From contig NZ_FNBN01000015.1 of the NCBI RefSeq assembly GCF_900102545.1, positions 1-64,000 on the forward strand: 64,000 nucleotides of DNA, read 5' to 3'. Both the position numbers and the translations under genes were made by a program. The notes beneath the pieces were generated by a model, which saw nothing but the letters and a program-made list of their open reading frames with translations, ran no database searches and had not been told where the DNA came from. Of this stretch, positions 27,025 to 36,936 are shown one piece after another. Origin of the DNA: Chitinophaga filiformis. GTDB lineage: Bacteria > Bacteroidota > Bacteroidia > Chitinophagales > Chitinophagaceae. Position 1 is the stretch's first letter; the number at the start of each line of letters is the position of its first letter.

Positions 27025-28047
27025 TCAGGAAGAGGCCTGTATGATAAGATTTGTGTTCAGTATTTTTCTCTCGAATTCCTTGACGGGCTTTTTACTCTCA
27101 ATCAGTTGCAATAACAGTTGGGTAGCAATCTGGCCCATTTCAAAGGCCGGTTGCCTTACGACAGTCAACGGTGGGTGTAGCAGTTCAATCAGGTCTGAAT
27201 TGGAGAAGCCGACAAGGGCAATGTCCTGTGGAATGCGGATCCCCTTACTTTTTAGTACACGCATACAATTGGTGGTCAGCTTATCTGACGCCGTAAATAT
27301 AGCATCAGGCCGTGGGCGCAGTTTTAGTAGCTGGCTCACGGCCTGTTCTACTTCCTGCAGCTGTAGTCCGGCATAGCGACTGTATTTGATCAGCGCCTTG
27401 CCTGGTTTTACCCGGGTATGTGCCAGTGCTTCCCTGTATCCTGCAATGCGTTCGCGGCTGATAGACAGGTTCTCAGGCCCCGCAATAACAGCAATATGTT
27501 TATACCCTTTATTGATCAGGTGGAGTGTAGCATCGTAAGCGCCCCTGAAATTATCTACCATCACCTTGTGGGTCTGTATCTCTTCCACAATACGGTCGAA
27601 GAACACGATTGGAAAGCCTCTTTCATGTAAAGCCTTCAGATGGTCCAGGTTCTCCGTGCCACTGGATACGGAGATTAGCAGTCCGTCGATAGAACGCGAT
27701 GCGAGGTATTGCAATGTCATCACTTCTTTATCGAACGACTCATGCGTCTGCGAGATCATTACATTATACCCTTTATCTTTCGCAACGGATTCTATACCAT
27801 TAATCGCCTGTGAGAAGAAACTATTGGCAATCTCCGCAACGATGACGCCTATGGAGCGGCTTCGTTTTTCCTTCAGACTCAGCGCGATCGGATTAGGATG
27901 GTAATTGATCCTGGTGGCATATTCGAGAACCAGCTGTTTGGTAGCAATACTGATCTCATGACTGTCCCGCAGGGCACGGGACACAGTAGAGGTGGACAAC
28001 CCCAGCGCAATGGCGATATCTTTTATAGTGGCAGCTTCAAATTTCAT
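27025..28047 (-). CDS. LacI family transcriptional regulator of the pectin locus
   Basis: This 340-residue repressor has an N-terminal LacI HTH (ATIKDIAIALGLSTSTVSRALR, about 6-27) and a hinge (NPIALSLKEKRSRSIGVIV). The periplasmic-binding-protein-like ligand domain runs from about 62 to 330 (DGLLISVSSGT, IPQDIALVGFSNSD). It is divergent from the GH43 gene and convergent with gapA across a 9-base gap. A perfect 14-bp palindrome of the PurR/LacI type lies before susC at 29798-29811 and is the obvious target. The inducer is probably a uronate or oligouronide, by inference from the enzymes controlled. Confidence 0.9.
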   Translation of the reverse strand: MKFEAATIKDIAIALGLSTSTVSRALRDSHEISIATKQLVLEYATRINYHPNPIALSLKEKRSRSIGVIVAEIANSFFSQAINGIESVAKDKGYNVMISQTHESFDKEVMTLQYLASRSIDGLLISVSSGTENLDHLKALHERGFPIVFFDRIVEEIQTHKVMVDNFRGAYDATLHLINKGYKHIAVIAGPENLSISRERIAGYREALAHTRVKPGKALIKYSRYAGLQLQEVEQAVSQLLKLRPRPDAIFTASDKLTTNCMRVLKSKGIRIPQDIALVGFSNSDLIELLHPPLTVVRQPAFEMGQIATQLLLQLIESKKPVKEFERKILNTNLIIQASS

Positions 28048-28109
28048 AACGCAATGAGTAAATATACTTATAATTTATTTTATACTATATTAGTGTCATT
28101 CTAACACGT

Positions 28110-29747
28110 ATGAAAAACGTCTCACAGATGACTAAAGCGCTGATATTTTTAGCTGCCGGATTAACCTGTTTTTCCACTGTTTACGGGCAGCAGCTCTCAC
28201 AATCATGGGTACCGGACCTCGGAAATGGCTCCTATAAAAATCCTGTTATTAATGCCGATTATTCTGATCCTGACGTCTGCCGGGCAGGAAATGACTTTTA
28301 TCTAGTAGCCTCCAGTTTCAATGCTGCACCGGGGCTGCCTATTCTGCACTCAAAAGACCTGGTGAACTGGGAACTGACAGGATATGCACTGCAAAGGCAA
28401 CCGCCTTTTGAACATTTCAGTAAAGTAAGGCATGGCAATGGCGTATGGGCACCTTCTATCCGTTATCACAACGGAGAATTCTATATCTATTATCCTGATC
28501 CTGACTTTGGTATCTATATGATCAAAGCGAAAAATGCAGCGGGGCCCTGGTCAGATCCTGTTATGGTGAAAGCAGGGAAGGGGCTGATAGATCCTTGTCC
28601 GCTGTGGGATGACGACGGCAAAGTGTACCTCGTGCATGCCTGGGCTGGCAGCAGGGCCGGTATTAAAAGCATATTGACACTCAACAGGATGAATGCAGCG
28701 GGAACAGCTGTCACAGATGAAGGGGTACTGGTATTTGATGGCCATGGTGCGCAGCCAACACTGGAAGGCCCGAAATTATACAAGCGTAATGGCTTCTATT
28801 ACATATTCGCTCCTGCCGGAGGCGTAAGTACCGGCTGGCAGCTGATCATGCGGTCGAAGAATATTTATGGTCCCTACGAAGAGAAGATCGTAATGGACCA
28901 GGGAAATACGACCATCAATGGTCCGCACCAGGGCGCCTGGGTAGATATGCCTTCCGGCTCCGGCTGGTTCCTGCATTTCCAGGACAAAGGAGCTTATGGT
29001 CGTGTGGTACACCTGCAACCTTTACAGTGGGTAAATAACTGGCCGGTGATCGGTAATGATCCAGACAAAGATGGAAAAGGAGAACCGGTAATGACTTACC
29101 GTAAGCCGCTGCAGGGAGGCAAGGTAATAACCCCACAGGAATCGGATGAGTTTAACAGTCAATCATTGGGATTACAATGGCAATGGCAGGCAAACCCTGT
29201 CTCCACCTGGATGATGCCTTTCCCTGCACGTGGTGTGCTGCGTTTGTTCTCTGCCAGGATGCCGGATTCCTGCCGTAACTATTGGGAGGTCCCCAACCTG
29301 TTGTTACAGAAATTTCCTGCGGATAGTTTTACTGCTACTACCAAATTGACCTTTACCCCCAATCCTTCGCTGGAAGGTGAACGTACGGGATTGATCATCA
29401 TGGGTACAGACTATGCGGGGATCTCACTCGTAAAGAAGGGAAATACTTTACAGGTGGTCTATGCCTCCTGCCTGCATGCCGATAAAGGAACGCCGGAAGA
29501 ACAGGAAGTACTGACCACTGCAAAAGACAGCACCTGTTGGTTCCGCGTACAGGTAAGCAAGGGGGCAGTTTGCCAGTTTAGCTATAGCCTGGACGGTCAG
29601 CAATTCATTCCCGCAGGCAAACCATTTACTGCACAACCCGGCAGATGGATAGGGGCCAAAGTAGGGATCTTCTGTACACGCGCTTCACAGATCAACGATT
29701 CGGGGTTTGCCGATTTTGATTGGTTCCGGATCACCGCTGCACATTAG
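28110..29747 (+). CDS. GH43 family glycoside hydrolase
   Basis: This 545-residue exported enzyme has a signal peptide (about 1-26). The five-blade propeller of GH43 occupies about 35-335. The catalytic base is in NADYSDPDV, the pKa-modulating Asp in LIDPCPLWDDDG and the acid Glu in TLEGPKLYKRNG. A C-terminal beta-sandwich of the beta-xylosidase type follows (about 345-545, SDEFNSQSLGLQWQWQANP). GH43 members are mostly alpha-L-arabinofuranosidases or beta-xylosidases. In this pectin locus it may trim arabinan or galactan side chains of rhamnogalacturonan, but the specificity is inferred. It precedes susC by 242 bases. Confidence 0.87.
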   Translation: MKNVSQMTKALIFLAAGLTCFSTVYGQQLSQSWVPDLGNGSYKNPVINADYSDPDVCRAGNDFYLVASSFNAAPGLPILHSKDLVNWELTGYALQRQPPFEHFSKVRHGNGVWAPSIRYHNGEFYIYYPDPDFGIYMIKAKNAAGPWSDPVMVKAGKGLIDPCPLWDDDGKVYLVHAWAGSRAGIKSILTLNRMNAAGTAVTDEGVLVFDGHGAQPTLEGPKLYKRNGFYYIFAPAGGVSTGWQLIMRSKNIYGPYEEKIVMDQGNTTINGPHQGAWVDMPSGSGWFLHFQDKGAYGRVVHLQPLQWVNNWPVIGNDPDKDGKGEPVMTYRKPLQGGKVITPQESDEFNSQSLGLQWQWQANPVSTWMMPFPARGVLRLFSARMPDSCRNYWEVPNLLLQKFPADSFTATTKLTFTPNPSLEGERTGLIIMGTDYAGISLVKKGNTLQVVYASCLHADKGTPEEQEVLTTAKDSTCWFRVQVSKGAVCQFSYSLDGQQFIPAGKPFTAQPGRWIGAKVGIFCTRASQINDSGFADFDWFRITAAH

Positions 29748-29797
29748 CAGGCATAAAATTGTAGTTGTATATGTCATGCACTAAAACACATGTAGTC

Positions 29798-29811
29798 CGC
29801 AAACGTTTGCG
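29798..29811. promoter_or_regulatory. LacI/PurR-type operator before pectin susC
   Basis: CGCAAACGTTTGCG is a perfect 14-bp palindrome centred on CG, the classic LacI-family operator form. With its flanks (CCGCAAACGTTTGCGT) it differs from the E. coli PurR consensus at one base. No LacI-family gene other than the one at 27025 is in the window, so that protein is the likely binder. Confidence 0.75.
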
Positions 29812-29989
29812 TAAATAAATACCTGCAAACCTTTCCATATTAATGAATATAGCTGTAGAATTGTTTCGGGGATATCGGTAGAAGGAACTGATACAAACCA
29901 GTACTGCTTTGTATTGCCACTGTAGTAATACTAATTCCGTTGCGGATTAACAAAACCCAAATTTAGAAAGACATATACAACACTACGTT

Positions 29990-32950
29990 ATGAAAAAACT
30001 GTTATTGATCTACTGGCTATTGCTGGGTAGTGCCGGGATGGCATTTGCACAGAGCCAGCTTATAAAAGGGCGTGTCTCCGACGCAGCAACAGGCGAGCCG
30101 CTCGTAATGGTGAACATACATCTTAAAGGTACAACAACAGGTGTGCAGACAGATGCCACCGGTGCATTTTCCCTTACAGTTCCCGATGCCAGAAACGGTG
30201 TATTGGTATTCAGTTACCTGGGGTATCAGGCGCTGACACAAAACATTAATGGTAGCAGCAACCTCATAGTGAAACTGGAAAAAGACAATAAACAACTCGA
30301 TGAAGTCGTGGTAGTGGGTTATGGTGAAGTAAAGAAACGTGACCTCACCGGTGCTGTTGCTTCTGTGAAAGGAGAAGAATTGAAGAAGATCCCATCTACA
30401 AACGTAATGGAATCTGTACAGGGTAAACTGCCTGGTGTAGATATTACCAAAAGCAGTGGCGCCTCCGGTGCTAAGGTCAATGTGACCGTCAGAGGTAACC
30501 GCTCTATCCGTGCAGACAACGGACCACTCTACATTGTAGACGGTGTACAGTATGAGAACATCCAGGATATTAACCCGAACGATATCCAGTCAATGGAAGT
30601 ATTAAAAGATGCTTCCTCCACCGCTATTTACGGTTCAAGAGGCGCCAACGGCGTTATCATTGTTACAACTAAAAGAGGCGCCAGTGGTAAACCACGCGTC
30701 ACTGTAAACACCTATGTCGGCACATCGCAGGTAGCAGGTTATCCCGCTTTGTCTACCGGTCCGCAGTATGTTGCACTGAAACGTGAAGCGAACCGCACTA
30801 CCGGCCGCTGGAAAAGTGAAGCAGATGATCCGCTGATCTTTAACGCTTCAGAAGTGAATGCTATCCAGAATAATCTCTGGACAAGCTATGCCGACCTGCT
30901 GATCCATGATGGCCTGCAACAGGACTACCAGGTAGGTGTATCCGGTGGCTCAGATAAAACGAAAGTATATCTCTCGCTGGATTATTTCGATGAGAAAGGG
31001 CTCTTCAAACTGGATCACCTGAAAAGGTATTCTGCCCGCCTGAACCTCGATCAGATCGTCAATGAATACCTGAAAGTGGGTATGCAGAGCCAGATCACTT
31101 ACTACAACCAGGATAGCCGCCGCGATCCCCTGAATCAGGGTAACAAGATCATACCGCTCGGCGTTCCTTATGATCAGAATGGTAACCTGATCATGTTCCC
31201 TAATGGAGGTACGATGATCAGTCCACTGGCGGATGAACAACCCAATGCATATCAGAACAATGGTAGAATAACCCGCACTTTCGTGAACACTTATGTGGAG
31301 CTGACACCTTTAAAAGGGTTGTCGCTACGTTCCAACTTCGGTGTTACGCTGGATAACTCACGTACAGGTATCTATGCCGCCAAAAATACGATCGACCGTG
31401 CTACCGCTTCGGCTTCCCGCTCGCAGCTCAATAATGGCAGCAGACGTTTTCTCAGCTGGGAGAACGTGTTGAACTATCAGCGCTCTATCGGCGATCATTC
31501 ATTCGGAGTAACCGGCGTGGCCAGTATACTCTCCGATCAGCGTGATTCCAGTTTCCTGCAGGGTGAAGGACAATTGCTACCTTCACAGCTATACTACGCC
31601 TTACAGAACAGCGTGAGCGGTATTGCGATCCGTTCCAGCTATATGGCCAACAAACTGATCTCCTTCACAGGACGTATCAACTATAGTTATAAAGGAAAAT
31701 ATCTCCTGTCATTAACAGGTCGTTCCGATGGCTCTTCCAAACTGGCGCCTGGTAATAAATGGGCATTTTTCCCATCTGTTGCGGGAGCATGGCGTGTCTC
31801 TGACGAAGCCTTTATGCGCGACCAGCATATCTTCAGCGATCTGAAACTGCGTGCCAGCTATGGTATCGCCGGTAATGATGCGGTGCCGCCTTATGCAACC
31901 GCCAGCTATCTGAGCAAGATCCCATTCTCTTATGATGATACCAACTCTGCAATGGGATACGCCATCGGCAGCCAGGTTGGTAATAAATTCCTGAAATGGG
32001 AACTGTCTTCCACTACCGACGTCGGACTGGATATGGGTTTCCTCAATGGCAGGATCAATGCTACTATCGACTACTACGATACGCATACAAAAGACCTGCT
32101 GTTGCAGAGAACATTGCCTAGTTCTTCAGGCGTAAGTACAGTGATCCAGAACATTGGTAAAACGAGGAACAGAGGTATTGAACTCGGTATCAATACTGTT
32201 AATGTAAGAGTGAATGGACTTAGCTGGACATCCAATATCACTTTCTCGAAGAACAAGGAAGAGATCGTGGCGCTGGCTGATGCCAACACCAATGACGTAG
32301 CCAACAGCTGGTTCATTGGTCAGCCTGTAAAAGTATTCTTCGACTATGAGAAGATCGGTATCTGGCAGACAAAAGAAGCAGATGCTGCTGCCAAATACAA
32401 GAACAAGCCGGGAGATATTAAAGTACGTGATCAGGACAATAACGGGGTGCTGAATTCTGCCGACCGTGTAATAGTAGGTAAACAGGTACCTACCTGGAGC
32501 GGTGGTTTCAATAACGATATCCGCTTCAGGAACTTTGATCTGAACGTGTACGTGTTTGCACGTATCGGTCAGTGGATCAATTCAGAATATGCAGCTAAAT
32601 ACGATCCGCAGGGACTGGAAAATAGTGCGCCACTTGACTACTGGACACCGGAGCATGAAACGAATGCCTATCCACGTCCAAATGCGAGTGTATCAAAAGA
32701 TGGTACGCCTTACATTAAAACACTGGGATATAAGGATGGTTCTTTCGTAAAGATCCGCAACATCTCGCTGGGGTATACACTGCCTGCTGGCGCATTGAAA
32801 ACAATGCATATGAGCAATCTGCGTGTTTATGTAACGGGTAAAAACCTCTTCACCTTCAGTAAAGTGAAAGACTATGATCCTGAGAGGGGCGGTGACCTGA
32901 GCAATCCGTTGACCAAAATGTATGTGGCTGGCCTGAACGTAGAATTCTGA
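29990..32950 (+). CDS. SusC/RagA TonB-dependent receptor (pectin locus)
   Basis: This 986-residue outer-membrane transporter has a signal peptide (MKKLLLIYWLLLGSAGMAFAQ). A carboxypeptidase-like domain follows (GRVSDAATGEPLVMVNIHLK, about 25-100). The TonB-box-like DEVVVVGYG leads to a plug (about 110-230) with LYIVDGVQYENIQDINPNDI. The barrel runs to a C-terminal VEF. It has no STN domain and no FecR/sigma pair, consistent with control by the LacI regulator. susD follows after 25 bases. Likely cargo is rhamnogalacturonan or homogalacturonan oligosaccharides, judged from the enzymes downstream. Confidence 0.93.
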   Translation: MKKLLLIYWLLLGSAGMAFAQSQLIKGRVSDAATGEPLVMVNIHLKGTTTGVQTDATGAFSLTVPDARNGVLVFSYLGYQALTQNINGSSNLIVKLEKDNKQLDEVVVVGYGEVKKRDLTGAVASVKGEELKKIPSTNVMESVQGKLPGVDITKSSGASGAKVNVTVRGNRSIRADNGPLYIVDGVQYENIQDINPNDIQSMEVLKDASSTAIYGSRGANGVIIVTTKRGASGKPRVTVNTYVGTSQVAGYPALSTGPQYVALKREANRTTGRWKSEADDPLIFNASEVNAIQNNLWTSYADLLIHDGLQQDYQVGVSGGSDKTKVYLSLDYFDEKGLFKLDHLKRYSARLNLDQIVNEYLKVGMQSQITYYNQDSRRDPLNQGNKIIPLGVPYDQNGNLIMFPNGGTMISPLADEQPNAYQNNGRITRTFVNTYVELTPLKGLSLRSNFGVTLDNSRTGIYAAKNTIDRATASASRSQLNNGSRRFLSWENVLNYQRSIGDHSFGVTGVASILSDQRDSSFLQGEGQLLPSQLYYALQNSVSGIAIRSSYMANKLISFTGRINYSYKGKYLLSLTGRSDGSSKLAPGNKWAFFPSVAGAWRVSDEAFMRDQHIFSDLKLRASYGIAGNDAVPPYATASYLSKIPFSYDDTNSAMGYAIGSQVGNKFLKWELSSTTDVGLDMGFLNGRINATIDYYDTHTKDLLLQRTLPSSSGVSTVIQNIGKTRNRGIELGINTVNVRVNGLSWTSNITFSKNKEEIVALADANTNDVANSWFIGQPVKVFFDYEKIGIWQTKEADAAAKYKNKPGDIKVRDQDNNGVLNSADRVIVGKQVPTWSGGFNNDIRFRNFDLNVYVFARIGQWINSEYAAKYDPQGLENSAPLDYWTPEHETNAYPRPNASVSKDGTPYIKTLGYKDGSFVKIRNISLGYTLPAGALKTMHMSNLRVYVTGKNLFTFSKVKDYDPERGGDLSNPLTKMYVAGLNVEF

Positions 32951-32975
32951 TTTCATTCAACTAACCTGACAAACC

Positions 32976-34625
32976 ATGAAACGTTATATAAACCTGTTTA
33001 TCGTTATACTGCTGGGCGCCGGTTTGCTGGCCGCCTGCAACAAACAGCTGGAAGAGTATAATCCTTCCGGACTTACCGTCGACCAGGTGTTCAGTACACC
33101 TGACGGCTTTGAAACACTGGTAAATGCTGCTTATTCCTACAACCGCTGGTGGTATGGAAAAGAAGAGGGTTATAGTATTGCTGAAATGGGTACAGACCTC
33201 TGGACCAGTGGTACCGGCGACAAATACCCTGATCTCACACAGTACATCAATCTTCAGGCAAGCAATAGCGTGATGGGGGGATTGTGGAGACAGATGTATT
33301 CCGCCATTAATCTCTGTAATACAGGTATAGCCAGGGTTGGTAATGCCGGGTTCACAGAAGACAAAAGAGTGATCCGTGAGGCGGAGCTGCGTTTTCTCCG
33401 GGCCTTCTATTACTGGCATATTGTGGAGACATGGGGTGGTGTTCACTTTACGCTGACGGAAACAAACGGTGTACAGACAACGGCCAACCGTACCCCGGTA
33501 GATACTTTTTATGCGCAGATCTTCCGCGACCTGGAAATAGCGGCTGCTAATCTGCCGCGCACTACCAGCGACTATGGCCGTGCTACAAAACCGGCGGCAA
33601 TGGCATTCCTGGCGCGTATGTACCTCACCCGTGGTCAGAATGATAAAGCTGCGGCAATGGCCGATTCAGTCATCAATAACTTCGGATTTGCACTGCAGGC
33701 TAAATATGCTGACCTCTGGCGTATGGATAACCTGCAAAACAAAGAGATTGTATGGGCCGTTAATTATATGAAGAACCTGGTGTTTAACGACAGACTGGAC
33801 GCTACTTTATATCCTAACGGGCATTCCCGTGGCGCTAACAATGGCCACCTGATGTTTACGATGAAATATGATGACCTGCCGGGTATGCAGCGTGATATAG
33901 CGAATGGCCGTCCTTTCAACAGGTATATGCCTACATTGTACCTGCTGCAGCTCTTTAATGAAAAGGCAGATGCGCGTTTTGATGCGTCTTTCAAAACTGT
34001 ATGGTTCTGTAATAATCCGGCAACAGGACGTAGAGGTATGAAACTGGGTGATACCGCCGTGGTATGTACCAAATACGTTGTAGCCCCCGGGGATACCGCT
34101 GGTAAACCATATCGTGTATATGACAGGAATACTAGTTATCTTTCAGGAGAAGGAGGATCCGACCGTACCCATTATATCTCCCTGAAGAAATTTGAAGATC
34201 CTACCCGTGGTAGCAAGGACGAAGAACAAAGTGCGCGTGATGCCTATATTATCCGTTTGGGCGAGGTGTACCTGATCGCTGCTGAAGCGCAGATCAATCT
34301 GGGTAACAAAGCCAAAGCGGCAGAATACATCACCAACTTACGCAAACGTTCTATCATTCCTGGTCATGAAGCTGAAATGCAGGTGACAGATGCAGATATG
34401 ACCATTGATTTTATCCTGGCTGAGAGGGCCCGTGAACTGGCAGGCGAACAGCTACGCTGGTTTGATCTTAAACGTACCGGTAAGCTGGGCGCCCAGATCT
34501 CTGCGCACAATCCGGATGCGGCCAAGAATTTCCAGTCATATCATACCGTTCGTCCTATCCCGCAGGACCAGATCGATGCGGTGACGAATAAGAGTGAGTT
34601 TACTCAGAATCCGAACTATCAGTAA
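32976..34625 (+). CDS. SusD/RagB family nutrient-binding lipoprotein (pectin locus)
   Basis: This 549-residue lipoprotein has lipobox LLAAC (Cys21) and binds glycans over the SusC barrel at the cell surface. The SusD-typical start is KQLEEYNPSGLTVDQVFSTP. The TPR-like core contains EAELRFLRAFYYWHIVETWG, and the C-terminal domain has IIRLGEVYLIAAEAQINLG and ILAERARELAGEQLRWFDLK. It lies 25 bases after susC and 19 bases before the CE12-GH28 gene, as part of one transcript. Confidence 0.93.
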   Translation: MKRYINLFIVILLGAGLLAACNKQLEEYNPSGLTVDQVFSTPDGFETLVNAAYSYNRWWYGKEEGYSIAEMGTDLWTSGTGDKYPDLTQYINLQASNSVMGGLWRQMYSAINLCNTGIARVGNAGFTEDKRVIREAELRFLRAFYYWHIVETWGGVHFTLTETNGVQTTANRTPVDTFYAQIFRDLEIAAANLPRTTSDYGRATKPAAMAFLARMYLTRGQNDKAAAMADSVINNFGFALQAKYADLWRMDNLQNKEIVWAVNYMKNLVFNDRLDATLYPNGHSRGANNGHLMFTMKYDDLPGMQRDIANGRPFNRYMPTLYLLQLFNEKADARFDASFKTVWFCNNPATGRRGMKLGDTAVVCTKYVVAPGDTAGKPYRVYDRNTSYLSGEGGSDRTHYISLKKFEDPTRGSKDEEQSARDAYIIRLGEVYLIAAEAQINLGNKAKAAEYITNLRKRSIIPGHEAEMQVTDADMTIDFILAERARELAGEQLRWFDLKRTGKLGAQISAHNPDAAKNFQSYHTVRPIPQDQIDAVTNKSEFTQNPNYQ

Positions 34626-34644
34626 TACTATAAACCGAAAGCTC

Positions 34645-36840
34645 ATGAAGTTGTATCTATTGGCGCTGCTTTTTCCGTTGATCAGTTGGATAGCGACAGA
34701 CGATCCGCCGCGCGTGTTTATGATCGGTGATTCTACCATGGCCAACAAGCCATTGGAAGACAATCCCGAAAGAGGATGGGGGCAGCTGTTCCCGCTCTTT
34801 TTACAGAAAGGTGTGACCGTAAAGAATTATGCCGTCAACGGGCGCAGTACCAAAAGCTTCATTAATGAGCATCGCTGGGATAGTGTTTTGGCACAATTAA
34901 AGCCCGGAGATTGGGTTATTATCCAGTTTGGGCATAATGACTCAAAGAAGGAAGATCCGACCCGTTATGCGGCTCCTGAGGGCGAATACAAGGATAACCT
35001 GATCCGCTTTGTTAAGGAAGCTCGAGCCAAAGGTGCGAATCCTATCCTCATTACCCCGGTACAACGCCGGAAGTTTGATGAAAAAGGCGCTTTTGTAGAC
35101 CAGCACGGGGACTATCCCCGTGTAGTGAGAGAAGTGGCTGCCAGCAATAAAGTGCCCCTGATTGACCTGCATAAGAGCAGCGAAGCACTGCTCCTGCAGC
35201 ATGGCGTACAGGGCTCTGAAAAGCTGTTCAAGACAACTCCGGCAGGACACTATACAACATTGCCCAATGGCGTTACCGACAATACTCATTTCAATACCTA
35301 TGGCGCTACCCTGGTAGCAGGACTGGTAGCCCGGGAGATCAGGGATAAACACATCGGACTGGAAAAATACCTGGAACAGACTGACTTTGAGGGAAAGTAC
35401 CGTTTTGACCTGCCGGAGATCTATGAGCCACATTTCAGAAGGGACACATTCAACATTGTTGCTTTTGGCGCAAAGGCTGATGGTATTACCCTGAATGGTA
35501 AAAGCATCAATGATGCGATCGCGGCCTGTAACAGCAAAGGCGGTGGTGTAGTGATGGTACCTCCGGGGCTATGGCTCACAGGACCTGTTGTGCTGAAGAG
35601 CAACGTGAACCTGTACCTGGCGCCTAATGCCATCTTACAGTTCACAACAGACTTTGACCAGTATCCATTAGTGGAAACTACGTACGAGGGCTTAAAGGCC
35701 ATCCGTTGCCAGGCGCCTGTATCTGCTGTAAATGTGGAGAATATTGCTATTACCGGCAATGGTATACTGGACGGTGGTGGAGATGCCTGGCGTATTGTGA
35801 AGAAGGATAAACTGACGGAATCACAATGGTCTAAACTGCTGGCCTCCGGTGGCATAGAAGGAGAGGACAAAAAGACCTGGTATCCTTCCGCAAAATCATT
35901 AAAAGGTTCTCATACTAAGCTGGCGGGTGTAATAGAGCCGGGTAAGACGGCGGCTGACTATGACGACATCAAGGATTTCCTCCGTCCGAATATGATCAGT
36001 ATTACCTCCTGTAAGTATGTATTGCTGGAAGGAGTGACCTTCCAGAATTCCCCGGCCTGGTGTATCCATCCGCTGCTGACAGAGCATATCACGTTACGCA
36101 ATGTATATGCAAAGAATCCATGGTACGCACAGAATGGCGATGGACTGGATCTTGAATCCTGCCGCTATTCCCGCATCGAGGGCTGCACTTTCGATGTAGG
36201 TGACGATGGTATCTGTATCAAATCCGGCAGAGATGAACAGGGCCGTAAAAGGGGCGTGGCTACGGAAGATGTGATTGTCAGCAATTGTACCGTATATCAT
36301 GCACACGGTGGTTTTGTAATAGGCAGTGAAATGTCGGGTGGCGCACGTAACCTCTATGTATCCAATTGCTCTTTCCTGGGCACAGATATCGGGCTGCGTT
36401 TTAAAACCACCCGTGGCCGTGGAGGTGTAGTAGAAAAGATCTACGTGAATAATATCAACATGAAAGATATTCCGGCAGAGGCTATCCTGTTCGACATGTA
36501 TTACATGGCGAAAGACCCTGTGCCGTTGTCGGGCGAAAAGCGTGAAGCGCCTAAAGTGCAGCTCTTTCCTGTAACGGAGGCAACGCCACAGTTCAGGGAT
36601 TTCCATATCAGCAATGTAGTATGTCATGGCGCTGAGAAAGCCATCTTTATCCGTGGCCTACCGGAAATGCCGATCAGCGATATCCACCTGAAGGATATTA
36701 CGATCAAGGCGAAGACAGCGGGCGACTGTATTGCGGGCAGTAATATCAGTCTGACCAATGTTACCCTTGTTACGAAAGATGACGGCAAGCTCAATGTGCA
36801 GGACAGCAAACAGGTGAAACTTGATATTACAAAACGATAA
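34645..36840 (+). CDS. Fused rhamnogalacturonan acetylesterase (CE12-like) and GH28 polygalacturonase
   Basis: This 731-residue exported protein carries two catalytic domains. The first (about 22-240) is an SGNH esterase like rhamnogalacturonan acetylesterase: FMIGDSTMANK with Ser30, Asn98 in FGHND, and Asp212/His215 in DNTHFN. The second (about 268-731) is a GH28 parallel beta-helix. It has NGDGLDLESC (Asp499), GDDGICIKSG (Asp520-Asp521), HAHGGFVIGSEMSGG (His554) and RFKTTRGRGG (Arg585, Lys587). One polypeptide can thus remove acetyl groups and cleave galacturonate linkages, exo- or endo-acting. The start is ATG 34645; the longest frame overlaps susD. A hairpin follows the stop. Confidence 0.9.
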   Translation: MKLYLLALLFPLISWIATDDPPRVFMIGDSTMANKPLEDNPERGWGQLFPLFLQKGVTVKNYAVNGRSTKSFINEHRWDSVLAQLKPGDWVIIQFGHNDSKKEDPTRYAAPEGEYKDNLIRFVKEARAKGANPILITPVQRRKFDEKGAFVDQHGDYPRVVREVAASNKVPLIDLHKSSEALLLQHGVQGSEKLFKTTPAGHYTTLPNGVTDNTHFNTYGATLVAGLVAREIRDKHIGLEKYLEQTDFEGKYRFDLPEIYEPHFRRDTFNIVAFGAKADGITLNGKSINDAIAACNSKGGGVVMVPPGLWLTGPVVLKSNVNLYLAPNAILQFTTDFDQYPLVETTYEGLKAIRCQAPVSAVNVENIAITGNGILDGGGDAWRIVKKDKLTESQWSKLLASGGIEGEDKKTWYPSAKSLKGSHTKLAGVIEPGKTAADYDDIKDFLRPNMISITSCKYVLLEGVTFQNSPAWCIHPLLTEHITLRNVYAKNPWYAQNGDGLDLESCRYSRIEGCTFDVGDDGICIKSGRDEQGRKRGVATEDVIVSNCTVYHAHGGFVIGSEMSGGARNLYVSNCSFLGTDIGLRFKTTRGRGGVVEKIYVNNINMKDIPAEAILFDMYYMAKDPVPLSGEKREAPKVQLFPVTEATPQFRDFHISNVVCHGAEKAIFIRGLPEMPISDIHLKDITIKAKTAGDCIAGSNISLTNVTLVTKDDGKLNVQDSKQVKLDITKR

Positions 36841-36858
36841 ACTAATCAGACACCAAAG

Positions 36859-36903
36859 CACCAGGAATAAATGCGGGATTATTACCGCATTTATCTCCTG
36901 GTG
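36859..36903 (+). terminator. Long hairpin between GH28 and GH105 genes (attenuator or mRNA stabiliser)
   Basis: CACCAGGAATAAATGCGG (36859-36876) pairs with 36885-36903 over 18 bp with a single bulged C and an 8-base loop, followed only by TTTAC. The weak T-tract and internal operon position suggest partial termination or protection of the upstream mRNA rather than full termination. Confidence 0.6.
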
Positions 36904-36936
36904 TTTACTATCTGGATCTAAGAAAACGCACACGGC

